Positions 1-9,400 of a DNA stretch of 38,029 bases are shown here, one piece after another (position 1 is the first letter of the stretch; every line of letters starts with the position of its first letter). The translations under genes were made by a program, and so were the position numbers. The DNA is taken from assembly GCA_003170415.1 (NCBI GenBank), contig PMZJ01000019.1:1-38029 (forward strand), given 5' to 3'. Under the pieces are notes generated by a model. The model worked only from the letters and a program-made list of their open reading frames with translations, did not search any database and was not told the origin of the DNA. Origin of the DNA: Phycisphaerales bacterium. Its GTDB lineage: Bacteria; Planctomycetota; Phycisphaerae; Sedimentisphaerales; Anaerobacaceae.

Positions 1-1338
1 AAGGCTGCTGCGCCAGAGGCCGCCACCGAACCGCAGGCTCCCCAGGCAGAAACTCAGCCGAAGCTTCCGCTTGTCAGCAACGTCTTTGTCGATACTGACA
101 TCCGGCAGGTACTTCAGGATATATCATCGCAAACAGGTGTTATTATTATCGCTGACCAGACCGTCACGGGTTTAATAAGCTGTGAACTGAAGGGTGTACC
201 ACTCGATAAAGCTTTGGAAATAGTTCTGGCGGGTACCGGCTACGTGGTAAAGAAAACACCGGATTATTATCTGGTTAGTTCGCCAGACCCTAAAGAGGCG
301 GCGTTTCTCGCTTCAAGTAAAACGAAATTCGTAAAAACGAACTACCTTAGAGCTGAAGAGGCGGTAAGACTTTTGTCTTCTGCTTTTGGAAAATATGTCC
401 AGGCCGATGCTACCTCCAGCACCGTTGTTATTACTGCGCCTCAGATTTTGATAGACCGCATAGAATCGGACCTCGCACTTATCGACATACCTCCGCGCCA
501 TGTTATGCTGGATGCACGTGTTGTCGTGCTAGACAAGAGCGATTTGCTGAATTTGGGCGTTGAGTGGGGCTGGCCACAGATTTCAGCCGGGACTTTTTCC
601 GATTCCGACCACCACCAAAACACAAACGTGGGTTCAAAATGGCCGTGGGGTATCCAGATGGGATATACAACAGATAAAACGTTTACCAACGCATTGCAAT
701 TGAACTTGAATCTTCTTGAGCAAAATGGAAATGCAACCATTTTGTCCAGTCCCCAGGTGCTGGCTCAGGACGGCAAAAAAGCTGAAATCAAAGTTACTAC
801 CGAAGAATATTATTCATTAATGCCAACTGTTACGCAAGGCAATGTTCCTTTCTATTATACTCCCCAACTGCAAAAAATTGAGTATGGCACCATTTTGGGT
901 ATCACACCGCACATCGGCAAAAATGGTGATATTACACTTGACTTGGCCATCGAGGTCAGTGATATCCTGCTGCGCAGCTCAGATAATTATCCCGTTGTTT
1001 CTCGGCGAATCGTTAATAACACTATGCGAATCCAGGATGGTGGTACAGTTTCTGTAGCAGGACTGAAAAGAAGCGAAGAATATTCAACTGACAAGAGCAC
1101 TCCAGGACTTAGTAATCTTCCGATAGTGGGAGGATTGTTTAATAATAAAAGCAAACAAGGGGCACACGAGGAAATTGCCGTGTTTGTTACAGCACATCTG
1201 GTACCTGATTCTGCACAACGACCGTTGCCTGCAAAGAAAGAGCAGGCGCAGCCACCTTCCAGCAAGAAACAGCCGGCAAAAACGGATTTTAAAAAGGACC
1301 TCGAAAAGAGCTTATCCGTTCCCGGCGACAACAAATAG
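1..1338 (+). CDS. Secretin (GspD/PilQ-type outer-membrane channel), 5' partial
   Basis: The frame is open from base 1, so the gene starts upstream; 445 residues are visible. After an Ala/Pro/Glu/Gln-rich linker (about residues 1-20) comes an STN/N0-like domain (about 24-80, NVFVDTDIRQVLQDIS onward), then a secretin N1-like repeat (about 110-170, with TNYLRAEEAVRLLSSAFG), then the C-terminal secretin beta-domain (about 170-400, including ILSSPQVLAQDGKKAEI and ending near VFVTAHLVPD). The tail is Lys/Pro/Gln rich. The family forms multimeric outer-membrane channels for type II secretion, type IV pili or related machines. No companion secretion gene lies downstream, so the system cannot be named. 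An ATG-like start near 214 would cut the STN domain and is not the real start. The secretin-family call is firm; the subtype is open. Confidence 0.88.
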   Translation, partial: KAAAPEAATEPQAPQAETQPKLPLVSNVFVDTDIRQVLQDISSQTGVIIIADQTVTGLISCELKGVPLDKALEIVLAGTGYVVKKTPDYYLVSSPDPKEAAFLASSKTKFVKTNYLRAEEAVRLLSSAFGKYVQADATSSTVVITAPQILIDRIESDLALIDIPPRHVMLDARVVVLDKSDLLNLGVEWGWPQISAGTFSDSDHHQNTNVGSKWPWGIQMGYTTDKTFTNALQLNLNLLEQNGNATILSSPQVLAQDGKKAEIKVTTEEYYSLMPTVTQGNVPFYYTPQLQKIEYGTILGITPHIGKNGDITLDLAIEVSDILLRSSDNYPVVSRRIVNNTMRIQDGGTVSVAGLKRSEEYSTDKSTPGLSNLPIVGGLFNNKSKQGAHEEIAVFVTAHLVPDSAQRPLPAKKEQAQPPSSKKQPAKTDFKKDLEKSLSVPGDNK

Positions 1339-1742
1339 ATAAAAAACTGGAAGGTGTAAAAAAATGGGTATCGCCTAACACCAGATCGCCAACATGCTCC
1401 CCGCCCCTTTCTCAATTCCACTAAAGTGCCGTCGATTTTAATGCTTGTCTCTTGGACATCGCGTTTACCCAACTTGTCCTGAAAAAATGTTGCGTGACCT
1501 CGCCAGGTAGTTTCAATCTGACACCGATCAAAGGGGCCAATTAGTTGTTAACCACTGATATTATAGGACCCAAAAAGCTTCAGTATTAGCCGTTGTGCCT
1601 TTTAATGACACCCTAACCCGATTTTTCTTGCAAAACTGACCTGCTTTGTATATCCTATCTTGTGTAGATTGCCCACTTTAACACCCAAGTGTGGCATTGT
1701 CGAACCTGTTATTGTTAATGAGGATATGTTGGAAGACGTAAC
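1339..1742. other. Spacer with a possible decayed gene on the minus strand
   Basis: 404 bases without an intact gene. On the plus strand an ATG with an A-rich leader at 1363 stops after four codons. On the minus strand, about 1550 down to 1370 is open in one frame and reads like coding sequence (it includes GKRDVQETSIKIDGTLVEL), but it has no convincing start and runs antisense into the 3' end of the secretin gene. I do not recognise the product. No strong hairpin or promoter was seen in the rest. Confidence 0.35.
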
Positions 1743-2126
1743 ATGGAATACGTATTAAAAGCTATCTCTGCAAAAGGTACTTGGCTCATTCTGATATTAG
1801 CTTTGAGCATAGCGGGTTGTGCGTCAACTGACTCTTCAAAACTTTGTATCACACCGTTAAATAACAAGAACACAATTACCTTGAGTGCCGACGATGTTGT
1901 GCAGATGATGCGTCAGGTAGGATTTTCCGATAAGCAGATTCTGGACCTTGGAACTGACATGCGTGACAGTCTTTTGCATTCCGGAGCAGCTCAATTCAAG
2001 ATAAACAACAAGGTGGAAGCTATTTTTGCCGTTAATGATGGTTTTGTGTACATCGCCACTCGTTCGAGGGGTACCTTCATTTACGATGTGAAAACAGGTC
2101 GGACAATCACTTCAGCCCAGCTATAG
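1743..2126 (+). CDS. Small predicted lipoprotein, function unknown
   Basis: 127 residues. The start is the ATG at 1743, with a GGAAG ribosome-binding site about 8 bases upstream. The N-terminus has a basic stretch, a hydrophobic core (WLILILALSI) and a lipobox IAGC with Cys at residue 27, so the mature protein is probably lipid-anchored in a membrane. The mature part of about 100 residues has a helical segment (ADDVVQMMRQVGFSDKQILDLG) followed by a beta-rich end (EAIFAVNDGFVYIATRSRGTFIYDV). No domain is recognised. It lies between the secretin gene and the glnK remnant with large gaps on both sides, so it is probably transcribed alone. The lipoprotein call is confident; nothing more can be assigned. 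Confidence 0.8.
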   Translation: MEYVLKAISAKGTWLILILALSIAGCASTDSSKLCITPLNNKNTITLSADDVVQMMRQVGFSDKQILDLGTDMRDSLLHSGAAQFKINNKVEAIFAVNDGFVYIATRSRGTFIYDVKTGRTITSAQL

Positions 2127-2203
2127 TTTTCCTCCCTGAGCTTCTGTTACATCCTTTTCCCTCCCATAAATTCCATCCAGCAATATAGACGATTTATCCC
2201 AAG

Positions 2204-2267
2204 TATACTGCTCCCCGTTAAAGAATAGGCCAAAGTATGGTAGTATTTCTTAACGGGGAGCAGTATA
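2204..2267. repeat. Perfect 18-bp inverted repeat abutting the truncated glnK copy
   Basis: The left arm TATACTGCTCCCCGTTAA (2204-2221) is the exact reverse complement of the right arm (2250-2267), with a 28-base loop; three more pairs form beyond one mismatch. The right arm ends where similarity to glnK begins (2266-2269). It may be the end of a small mobile element, a recombination scar or a transcript-folding element. No T-run follows, so it is not a standard terminator. Confidence 0.85.
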
Positions 2268-2538
2268 TCACCTTGTAACAGTATCAAACGTTGTAGGCCG
2301 GGGCAGACAAAAAGGCGTAGCCGAAGTTTACCGGGGCCATAAGGAACAGGGCAGCTTGCTGAGAAAAGTTAAAATTGAAATAGCGGTGAACGAGGAGTTT
2401 GTCGAGCCGGCCATTAAAGCAATCATTGACGGCGCAAGAACAGGCCAAATTGGCGATGGCAAGATATTCGTGCTCGACCTGCCCGAATGTATCCGCATCA
2501 GAACGGGGAAAAAGGCAACGAAGCCATCGGGTAACTGA
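2266..2538 (+). pseudogene. 5'-truncated second copy of PII regulator gene (glnK)
   Basis: The frame from 2266 to the TGA at 2536 encodes residues equivalent to about 26 to the C-terminus of the intact GlnK at 4257: [16 protein letters not shown], the same T-loop ([11 protein letters not shown]), the B-loop [10 protein letters not shown] and RIRTG. The first 25 or so codons, including the first beta strand, are missing and an in-frame TAA lies at 2251. Many differences from the intact copy are synonymous (for example gtagccgaa against gtagcagag), so this was a functional paralog for a long time before losing its 5' end, or it came from another functional copy. A TTG at 2356 could start a 60-residue product, but that would lack the PII fold. 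The C-terminal tail differs (KKATKPSGN). Confidence 0.85.
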
Positions 2539-2849
2539 GCTTGAATGAAATGACGGGGCTTTACATACAGCCCTAAGTCAGGGCGGACTATGTGCACGAC
2601 TACAGATTCCCCATTTTAACACAAAAAACAACAAAAACGTAAAAGTTTTTTGAAAGATATACAATAATGTAGATTATTTCTCTGTTTGCTCTGAAGGTTT
2701 ATTGAACGTAACTTAAGTATAGACAAGGCATTACATCAAAGCAGTCGTGAATTAGGCATCCTGGCATACGATTTGCAAAGCTTATGCAGTACAGCCGTTT
2801 TATACACGAAGAAAGTTCGTTACAGTAAGCAGCCGAGGAGCACAGAGAA
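2539..2849 (+). other. Leader region of the amt-glnK-glnA operon
   Basis: 311 bases without a gene. It holds the sigma-54 promoter at 2762-2777 and an A/T-rich segment around 2620-2690. No clear NtrC enhancer palindrome was found by eye. The transcribed leader would be about 60 bases and includes the ribosome-binding site GAGGAG about 10 bases before the amt start. Confidence 0.5.
2762..2777 (+). promoter_or_regulatory. Sigma-54 (RpoN) promoter of the ammonium assimilation operon
   Basis: TGGCATACGATTTGCA matches the -24/-12 consensus YTGGCAY-R-N4-TTGCW, with GG at 2763-2764 and GC at 2775-2776 separated by exactly 10 bases. The expected transcription start is near 2788, about 60 bases before amt. 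Sigma-54 promoters in front of amt/glnK/glnA are the established arrangement for nitrogen-limitation control through an NtrC-type activator; none is encoded in this window. Confidence 0.8.
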
Positions 2850-4190
2850 ATGAGAATAACTCTGGCGATAGCGGTGGTCATTTTATTGACCGCCGGGACA
2901 GGGATTTGTGAAACACAGCAATTAGTTAAAGCTGGTTCTTTTACAAGTCAAAATTCGACAATCGACACAGGTGATACGGCATGGGTATTGATGAGCGCAG
3001 CGCTTGTTATGCTTATGACGCCGGGCCTGGCGTTTTTCTACGGCGGGCTGGTTCGACGCAAGAATATGCTGTCGGTACTGATGCAGTGCTTCATGGCCCT
3101 GTGCATAATCAGTATCCAGTGGGTCGTGTGCGGATACAGCTTGTCATTCGGGCCGGATATACACGGCATAATCGGCGGGCTGGACTGGACTTTTTTGACA
3201 AACGTCGGTATGACGCCAAATCCCACCTATGCCCCAACAATCCCGCACGAGGTTTTTATGATGTTCCAGATGATGTTCGCAGTTATAACGCCTGCGTTAA
3301 TCATAGGAGCATTCGCCGAACGGATGAAATTCTCGGCGTTTGTGATTTTCATTCTGCTGTGGGCGACAATCGTGTATGACCCGATTACGCACTGGCTCTG
3401 GGGCAACGGCGGCTTCCTTAAAAATATGGGCGCGCTCGACTTTGCCGGGGGTGCGGTGGTTCACATTAACGCAGGTATGACGGCCCTGGCGGCTGCCCTG
3501 ATACTGGGGAAACGACAGGGTTATCCAAATGGTATCTCACCTCCGCATAATTTGCCGTTTGCCGCACTGGGCGCAGGATTGCTTTGGTTTGGATGGTTCG
3601 GCTTTAACGCGGGCAGCGCCCTGAAGGCATCGGGGCTTGCGGGCAACGCGTTCGCTGTTACGCATATCTCTGGCGCTGTAGCCGGCGTAACGTGGTCAAT
3701 CCTTGACTGGCTTAAATATAAGAAGCCGACGACTTTGGGAATGATTACCGGCGCAGTAGCGGGTCTCGCAGCGGTTACGCCGGCATCCGGATATGTTACG
3801 CCCATTGGAGCAATATGGATTGGTATAGGAGCAGGAATACTCCCGTGGCTGGCAGTAACCTGTATTAAAACCAAATTTGGCTACGATGATTCGTTAGACG
3901 CCTTTGGAGTTCACGGAATCGGCGGCATCTGGGGCGTAATCGCGACAGGAATATGGGCCACAAAAACGATTAATCCTGATGGAGCTAATGGTTTGTTGTA
4001 TGGTAATCCGTTACAATTGTGGATACAAACCAAGGCGGCGATTATAACAATCGTGTATTCATTCGTAATTGGTTTTGTGTTGCTTAAGTTTGTGGACGTG
4101 GTTATTAAATTAAGGGTAAGCGAACATGAGGAGCGAGTAGGTCTTGACCTGACGCAGCATCGAGAAGCGGCATACACAATTATTGACTAA
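2850..4190 (+). CDS. amt: Ammonium transporter (Amt/MEP/Rh family)
   Basis: 446 residues, usual for the family. An N-terminal signal peptide (residues 1 to about 21, MRITLAIAVVILLTAGTGIC) precedes eleven hydrophobic helices. The family signature TPGLAFFYGGLVRRKN is present, as are the twin pore histidines in GGAVVHINAGMTALAA and FGVHGIGGIWG. The inner-membrane trimer conducts ammonium/ammonia and is blocked by its PII partner when nitrogen is plentiful. It is the first gene after the sigma-54 promoter; glnK follows 66 bases later and glnA after that, the classical amtB-glnK pairing extended by glutamine synthetase. The start is set by the signal peptide and a GAGGAG ribosome-binding site. Confidence 0.95.
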   Translation: MRITLAIAVVILLTAGTGICETQQLVKAGSFTSQNSTIDTGDTAWVLMSAALVMLMTPGLAFFYGGLVRRKNMLSVLMQCFMALCIISIQWVVCGYSLSFGPDIHGIIGGLDWTFLTNVGMTPNPTYAPTIPHEVFMMFQMMFAVITPALIIGAFAERMKFSAFVIFILLWATIVYDPITHWLWGNGGFLKNMGALDFAGGAVVHINAGMTALAAALILGKRQGYPNGISPPHNLPFAALGAGLLWFGWFGFNAGSALKASGLAGNAFAVTHISGAVAGVTWSILDWLKYKKPTTLGMITGAVAGLAAVTPASGYVTPIGAIWIGIGAGILPWLAVTCIKTKFGYDDSLDAFGVHGIGGIWGVIATGIWATKTINPDGANGLLYGNPLQLWIQTKAAIITIVYSFVIGFVLLKFVDVVIKLRVSEHEERVGLDLTQHREAAYTIID

Positions 4191-4256
4191 TGGCTTGGCC
4201 ATCCCTTTGCCGTTGGGCATCCCTTACGGGAACGGGAGTGAAAGAGGACAGGGCAA

Positions 4257-4598
4257 ATGAAGTACATAATCGCTGTGATTCAGCCGGACCGACTGGACGA
4301 AGTACTCAAAAAATTAGAGGAAAAAGAGATTCACCTTGTGACGGTGTCGAACGTTGTTGGCCGAGGCAGACAAAAAGGCGTAGCAGAGGTCTATCGAGGC
4401 CATAAAGAACAGGGTAGTTTATTGAGAAAGGTAAAGTTAGAGATAGCAGTAAACGACGCTTTTATCGAGCCGGCGATAAAAGCGGTAATTGATGGCGCAA
4501 GAACAGGTCAAATCGGCGACGGCAAGATATTCGTAATTGACCTGCCCGAATGTATCCGTATCAGAACGGGTGAAAAAGGAAATCTGGCAATAGGATAA
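4257..4598 (+). CDS. glnK: PII nitrogen regulator (GlnK) without the T-loop tyrosine 51
   Basis: 113 residues. An AGAGGA ribosome-binding site precedes the ATG. The PII fold is clear: GRGRQKG (about 35-41), B-loop [10 protein letters not shown] and C-loop RIRTGE, which bind ATP/ADP and 2-oxoglutarate. The T-loop reads [15 protein letters not shown]: Tyr46 is conserved, but position 51, the uridylylated (or adenylylated) Tyr of GlnB/GlnK in Proteobacteria and Actinobacteria, is Glu. Position 49, the cyanobacterial phospho-Ser, is His. Covalent T-loop control is therefore unlikely, and signalling would rest on effector binding. The gene lies between amt and glnA, so the probable partners are Amt (channel block) and GS. 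A truncated paralog with the same T-loop lies at 2266-2538. Confidence 0.95.
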   Translation: MKYIIAVIQPDRLDEVLKKLEEKEIHLVTVSNVVGRGRQKGVAEVYRGHKEQGSLLRKVKLEIAVNDAFIEPAIKAVIDGARTGQIGDGKIFVIDLPECIRIRTGEKGNLAIG

Positions 4599-4605
4599 AA
4601 AATAA

Positions 4606-4620
4606 TCCGCTCGTAGCGGA
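4606..4620. other. Short hairpin between glnK and glnA
   Basis: TCCGCT-cgt-AGCGGA forms a 6-bp stem with a 3-base loop in the 62-base glnK-glnA spacer. On the plus strand it is followed by A, not T, so it would not terminate the operon. It may mark an mRNA processing or stability point giving different glnK and glnA levels. On the minus strand it is followed by a T-rich run. Confidence 0.4.
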
Positions 4621-4660
4621 AAAAATATCAGCAACCCAATTTTATTAGAGAGGTGGACAA

Positions 4661-6073
4661 ATGACTCCAAAAGAATTCTTCGATTTCGCAAAAAAGAACA
4701 ATGCCAATATGGCGGACTTGAAGTTCGTCGATCTTCTTGGCACATGGCAGCACTGTACATTCCCAATTGAGTTCCTCGACGCAAAGTCCTTAGAGGAAGG
4801 GCTTGGTTTCGACGGCTCATCAATCCGCGGCTGGAAGCCAATCCATCAGTCAGATATGATGGCGGTTCCGGACCTTAGCACAGTCGTGATGGACTCGTTT
4901 TTCGCCAAGCCGACAGTGAGCGTCCTCGCGGACGTTATTGATCCGCTCACACGTGAAGAATACAATCGCGACCCTCGCAATATAGCCAAGAAAGCGGCTG
5001 AATTCGCGAAAAAAACCGGATTGGCGGATACCGCGTATTACGGCCCCGAGCCGGAATTTTTTATCTTCGACGAAGTCCGCTATGAGCAGAATCAGCATAC
5101 CGGAATGTATTCAATCGATTCCTCGGAAGGGTCCTGGAACACCGCCCGTTTCGAGGAACCCAACCTCGGATATAAGCCGTCGTACAAAGGCGGTTATTTC
5201 CCGGTAAGCCCGACCGACACCCAGCAGGACATTCGCACCGAGATGGTCGAGGAAATGCAGAAGGTCGGTATCGTGATTGAGAAACACCATCACGAAGTCG
5301 CCACCGGCGGACAAGCCGAAATCGATATGCTTTACGCACCGTTAGTCGAGCAGGCCGACAAGCTTATGTGGTATAAATACATCGTCAAGAACGTAGCCAA
5401 GCGCCACGGCAAGACGGCGACGTTTATGCCCAAGCCGATATTTATGGACAATGGTTCCGGCATGCACACGCATTTCTCACTCTGGAAAAAGGGCGTCAAC
5501 CTGTTCGCCGGAAAGGGCTATGCAGGCCTTTCAGACCTCGCTTTACACGCGATTGCCGGGCTTATCGCTCACGCCCCGGCTATCCTGGCTTTCGCAGCGC
5601 CGACGACAAATTCATATCGCCGGCTCGTTCCGGGCTTTGAGGCGCCGGTAAATCTTTGTATGTCGGCACGCAACAGGTCAGCCGCCTGCCGTATCCCGAT
5701 GTACTCACCAAATCCAAAGGCAAAACGCGTTGAGTTCCGCTGCCCGGACCCGAGCTGCAACGGCTACCTCACTTTCGCCGCGATGCTTATGGCCGCCAAC
5801 GACGGTATCAAACGCAAACTCGACCCGGGTAAGCCAATGGATGTTGACGTGTATGAGCTTTCCAAAGCAGAGCTGTCCAAGACCAAAAAGGCGCCCGGCT
5901 CGCTCGCCGAGGCGGTCGAAGCTCTGGAGAAGGACCATAAATTCCTGACCGAGGGCGACGTATTCACCGACGACCTCATCGAGACATGGATTCAGTGGAA
6001 ACGGGAAAAGGAAATAGACGAGATGGCGTTGCGGCCGCATCCGCATGAGTTCCATCTGTATTACGATGCGTAA
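4661..6073 (+). CDS. glnA: Glutamine synthetase type I
   Basis: 470 residues, the length of GSI. The ribosome-binding site GAGAGGTGG precedes the ATG. The beta-grasp N-domain (about 1-105) carries the Asp-loop [10 protein letters not shown]. The catalytic domain holds the metal and substrate motifs [34 protein letters not shown] and the ATP loop [16 protein letters not shown] contains Tyr398, the position adenylylated in GSI-beta enzymes, so adenylyl control is possible, although the PII here lacks the tyrosine that couples to it in enterics. It makes glutamine from glutamate, ammonium and ATP in the cytoplasm. Third gene of the sigma-54 operon; the structured region at 6157-6250 follows. Confidence 0.96.
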   Translation: MTPKEFFDFAKKNNANMADLKFVDLLGTWQHCTFPIEFLDAKSLEEGLGFDGSSIRGWKPIHQSDMMAVPDLSTVVMDSFFAKPTVSVLADVIDPLTREEYNRDPRNIAKKAAEFAKKTGLADTAYYGPEPEFFIFDEVRYEQNQHTGMYSIDSSEGSWNTARFEEPNLGYKPSYKGGYFPVSPTDTQQDIRTEMVEEMQKVGIVIEKHHHEVATGGQAEIDMLYAPLVEQADKLMWYKYIVKNVAKRHGKTATFMPKPIFMDNGSGMHTHFSLWKKGVNLFAGKGYAGLSDLALHAIAGLIAHAPAILAFAAPTTNSYRRLVPGFEAPVNLCMSARNRSAACRIPMYSPNPKAKRVEFRCPDPSCNGYLTFAAMLMAANDGIKRKLDPGKPMDVDVYELSKAELSKTKKAPGSLAEAVEALEKDHKFLTEGDVFTDDLIETWIQWKREKEIDEMALRPHPHEFHLYYDA

Positions 6074-6419
6074 AACAATCGTGGTTTGTTGTTTGGTTTA
6101 GACGCTAATACGTAGAGCAACAAAAGGCATCCAAACAACATTTAATCAGGGCGAAGCTGCACGAATGGTCGTGCAGTGGGCATTGGGTTGCGGGTGAGGC
6201 CCGCTCATGTAACTGACCTTCGGTCGGCCAAACGAGTCGGGCCTCGCCCCATTTATTTTATGTATACCAGCATAAGATATTCTGCAAACAATATCAATAT
6301 CGCTTATGGACTATATTACCCGAATAGAGAAGATTTGCAATCCGCCTGAACGTATAATAATATGTGCAGGAATCACTTACGAGAAGGTTTAACTAACGAG
6401 GAAATACCCGGTAAAGCGA
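6074..6419 (+). other. glnA-gltB spacer
   Basis: 346 bases without a gene. It contains the folded element 6157-6250 described separately, then an A/T-rich stretch (6250-6360) likely to hold the gltB promoter. No sigma-54 match and no convincing -35/-10 pair was found, and there is no strong ribosome-binding site before gltB. Confidence 0.5.
6157..6250 (+). ncRNA. Strongly folded intergenic RNA element between glnA and gltB
   Basis: Two nested structures. First, CTGCACGA-atgg-TCGTGCAG (6157-6176), a perfect 8-bp hairpin. Second, a 12-bp stem of 6192-6203 with 6238-6249 (one G-U pair), extended by CTC/GAG and enclosing CTGACC-ttc-GGTCGG (6213-6227). The closing stem is followed by ATTTATTTTA rather than a clean T-run, so it could be a weak terminator of the amt-glnK-glnA transcript, a 3'-end stabiliser, or a regulatory leader of gltB. 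I could not match it to the known glutamine riboswitch (glnA motif) consensus. Confidence 0.55.
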
Positions 6420-9400
6420 GTGGTTATGAGGATAACGCGACAGCAAGATGAAGGTCTGTATGAGATTCGGCGTGAGCACGACGCCTGCGGCATAGGGGCG
6501 GTCGTGAACATAGACGGGACAAAAGACCATTCGATAATCGAATACGGCAAAGAAATACTGATAAACCTTCATCACCGCGGCGCAGCAGGCGCAGACGAAA
6601 TAACCGGCGACGGCGCGGGTATTCTGTTTCAAATTCCGCACGAATTTTTCGTAGAAGAATGCTCCCGGCTTAGGTTTACTTTGCCTGAGCGGGCGTTCTA
6701 CGCGGTGGGAATGGTCTTCGGCTCAAAAAACGCCGAAATACGGAAACAATGCGACCAGATTCTCGAATCAGCCCTAAGCCACCACTGTATGAAGGTAATT
6801 GGCTGGCGTGACGTGCCAACCGCCAACGACTGCCTTGGTGAAATCGCGCTTGCCGCGGAGCCATCGATACGACAGATATTCGTTTACGGAGTAGATTTGC
6901 AGAGCGACCTGTTTGAACGCCGGCTCTATATGGCCAGACGTCGAGCTGAACGACTTGTGCGAGAAAAATTAGGCAAGGCAGGCGAAGATTTTTACGTTAC
7001 TTCGCTATCCTGCAAAACGATTTGTTACAAAGGTATGTTTATGGCGAGGCAGTTGTTCGCGTATTACCCAGACCTCGCCGACAAACGGGTCAAATCCGCC
7101 CTTGCGATAGTTCACCAGCGATACAGCACCAATACATTCCCGAACTGGCGATTGGCGCAGCCGTTTCGCTGCATAGCGCACAACGGCGAAATCAATACGC
7201 TCAGCGGAAACCGCAATTATATGCGCGCCCGCGAAACGACAATGGCAAGCGAGGCATTCGGCGACGAAATAAGCGACCTGCTGCCTGTTCTGCCTGAGGA
7301 TACGAGCGATTCCGGATGTTTTGACGCGGCACTGGAGCTTTTGATGCGTGCCGGGCGAAGTATGCCTCACGCTATGATGATGATGATACCGGAGGCGTTC
7401 GGGCCTAAATATCACATCAGCACCGACAAGCGGGCGTTCTACGAATATCACTCCTCGATAATGGAGCCGTGGGACGGCCCCGCGGCAATGGTCTTTACCG
7501 ACGGCAGATTCATCGGAGGCACTCTCGACCGCAACGGGCTGAGACCTTGCAGGTATTTAGTTACGACCGACGGTCTGGCGGTGATAGCAAGCGAAGCGGG
7601 CGTGGTAGAGTTTCCGCCGGAAAAGATAATCAGGAAAGGCCGACTGCGACCGGGCAATATGTTCATGGTGGACACCGTCGAAGGCCGCATAATCACCGAC
7701 AACGAAATAAAGAGCAAAATTGCCCGCCGAAGACCATACCGGCGGTGGCTTGAGGAAAACCGGATTGAACTGCGAGGGCTGTTCGATACGCCTGAGCTTA
7801 TCAGCAGCGACCCCGAAAAAACACTGCAAAAGATGCGGGCGTTCGGCTACACCAGCGAAGAACTGAAGATGATTTTGACGCCAATGGCGGTCAACGGGCA
7901 GGAGCCGGTCGGCTCGATGGGTAACGACACGCCGCTGGCGGTGCTATCCGACAGACCAAAACTTTTGTTCGACTATTTCAAACAGCTATTCGCGCAGGTA
8001 ACAAATCCCGCGATAGACCCCCTGCGCGAGGGGCTTGTGATGAGCTTGATGTCGTTTGTGGGCTGCAAGAGAAACTTTCTGGAAGAAAGCCCTGAACACT
8101 GCCGACAGTTGAAACTACCGCATCCGATTCTTACCAACGAGGACATCGAACGGCTGCGGGCGGTAAAGAGAGAGGATTTCCGCGTTGCGACCATAAACGC
8201 CGTATTTGACGCGAATGAGGCAAATGCCGGTGAGAGCTTGCGAAAGGCGCTCGATGAGCTTGTGGACGCAGCCGAGAAGGCGATTCGCAATGGGGCATCG
8301 CTGATAATCATAAGCGACCGTAACATCTCACCGGATAAAGCAGCGATACCGTCGCTGCTGGCGACCGGGGCGGTTCATCACGGGCTGCTTGGCCGGGGTC
8401 TGCGAGGCAAAGCGGGATTGATTATCGAGACAGGCGAGCCGAGAGAGGTAATGCATTTTTGCCTGTTATGCGGTTATGGTGCAAATGCGGTCAATCCTTA
8501 CCTGGCGTTTGAGACGCTGTTCGAGATGCAGCGGCAGGGACATCTGCCGGCAAAAATGGAGTTGACGCAGATAGGAGATAATTACATCGCCGCAGTCAAA
8601 AAAGGTATTCTCAAGGTAATGAGCAAGATGGGAATATCGACGCTTCGCAGCTATCACAATGCGCAGTTGTTTGAGGCAATCGGACTGAACCACGACGTAA
8701 TAGATAAATATCTCACGGGGACAAGCTCCCGAATCGCTGGTGCAGGACTGGACGAGATTGCCAGCGAGGCGATATCCCGCCACAATTCGGCTTTCGAGCC
8801 GCGTCCTGCCGGGATGCCTATATTGGAGTTTGGCGGAGAATACCGCCTAAGACATACCGGCGAAAGGCATACATGGAACCCGACAACAGTAACAAATCTG
8901 CAGCTTGCTGTAAGGAGAAACGACCCAAAGGCATACGAAAAATTCGCCGGCGCAGTAAACGAACAGTCGGAGGAATTGTGCACGCTGAGAGGGCTATTCG
9001 AGTTTGAGCCGGGCCAGCCCGTGCCCATCGAGGAGGTGGAGCCGGCAGGGGAAATCGTAAAAAGATTCTGTACCGGCGCGATGAGCCACGGCTCAATAAG
9101 CAAAGAAACGCACGAGTGTATGGCGATAGCGATGAACCGCATCGGCGCGATGAGCAACACGGGCGAAGGCGGCGAAGACCCGGCGCGATACACGCCTGAG
9201 CCAAACGGCGATTCGAAAAACTGCGCGATTAAACAGGTGGCAAGCGGAAGATTCGGCGTAACAATAAATTACCTGGCGCACGCGAAAGAATTGCAGATAA
9301 AGATAGCCCAAGGAGCAAAACCTGGCGAGGGCGGGCAATTGCCGGGGCATAAAGTTACCGAGGAAATCGCCCGGCTGCGGTATTCCACTGTCGGAGTTAC

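Noticed and set aside
6157-6250. Glutamine riboswitch (glnA RNA motif)
   Set aside because: The conserved core words of that motif are absent; only general hairpin structure is present.
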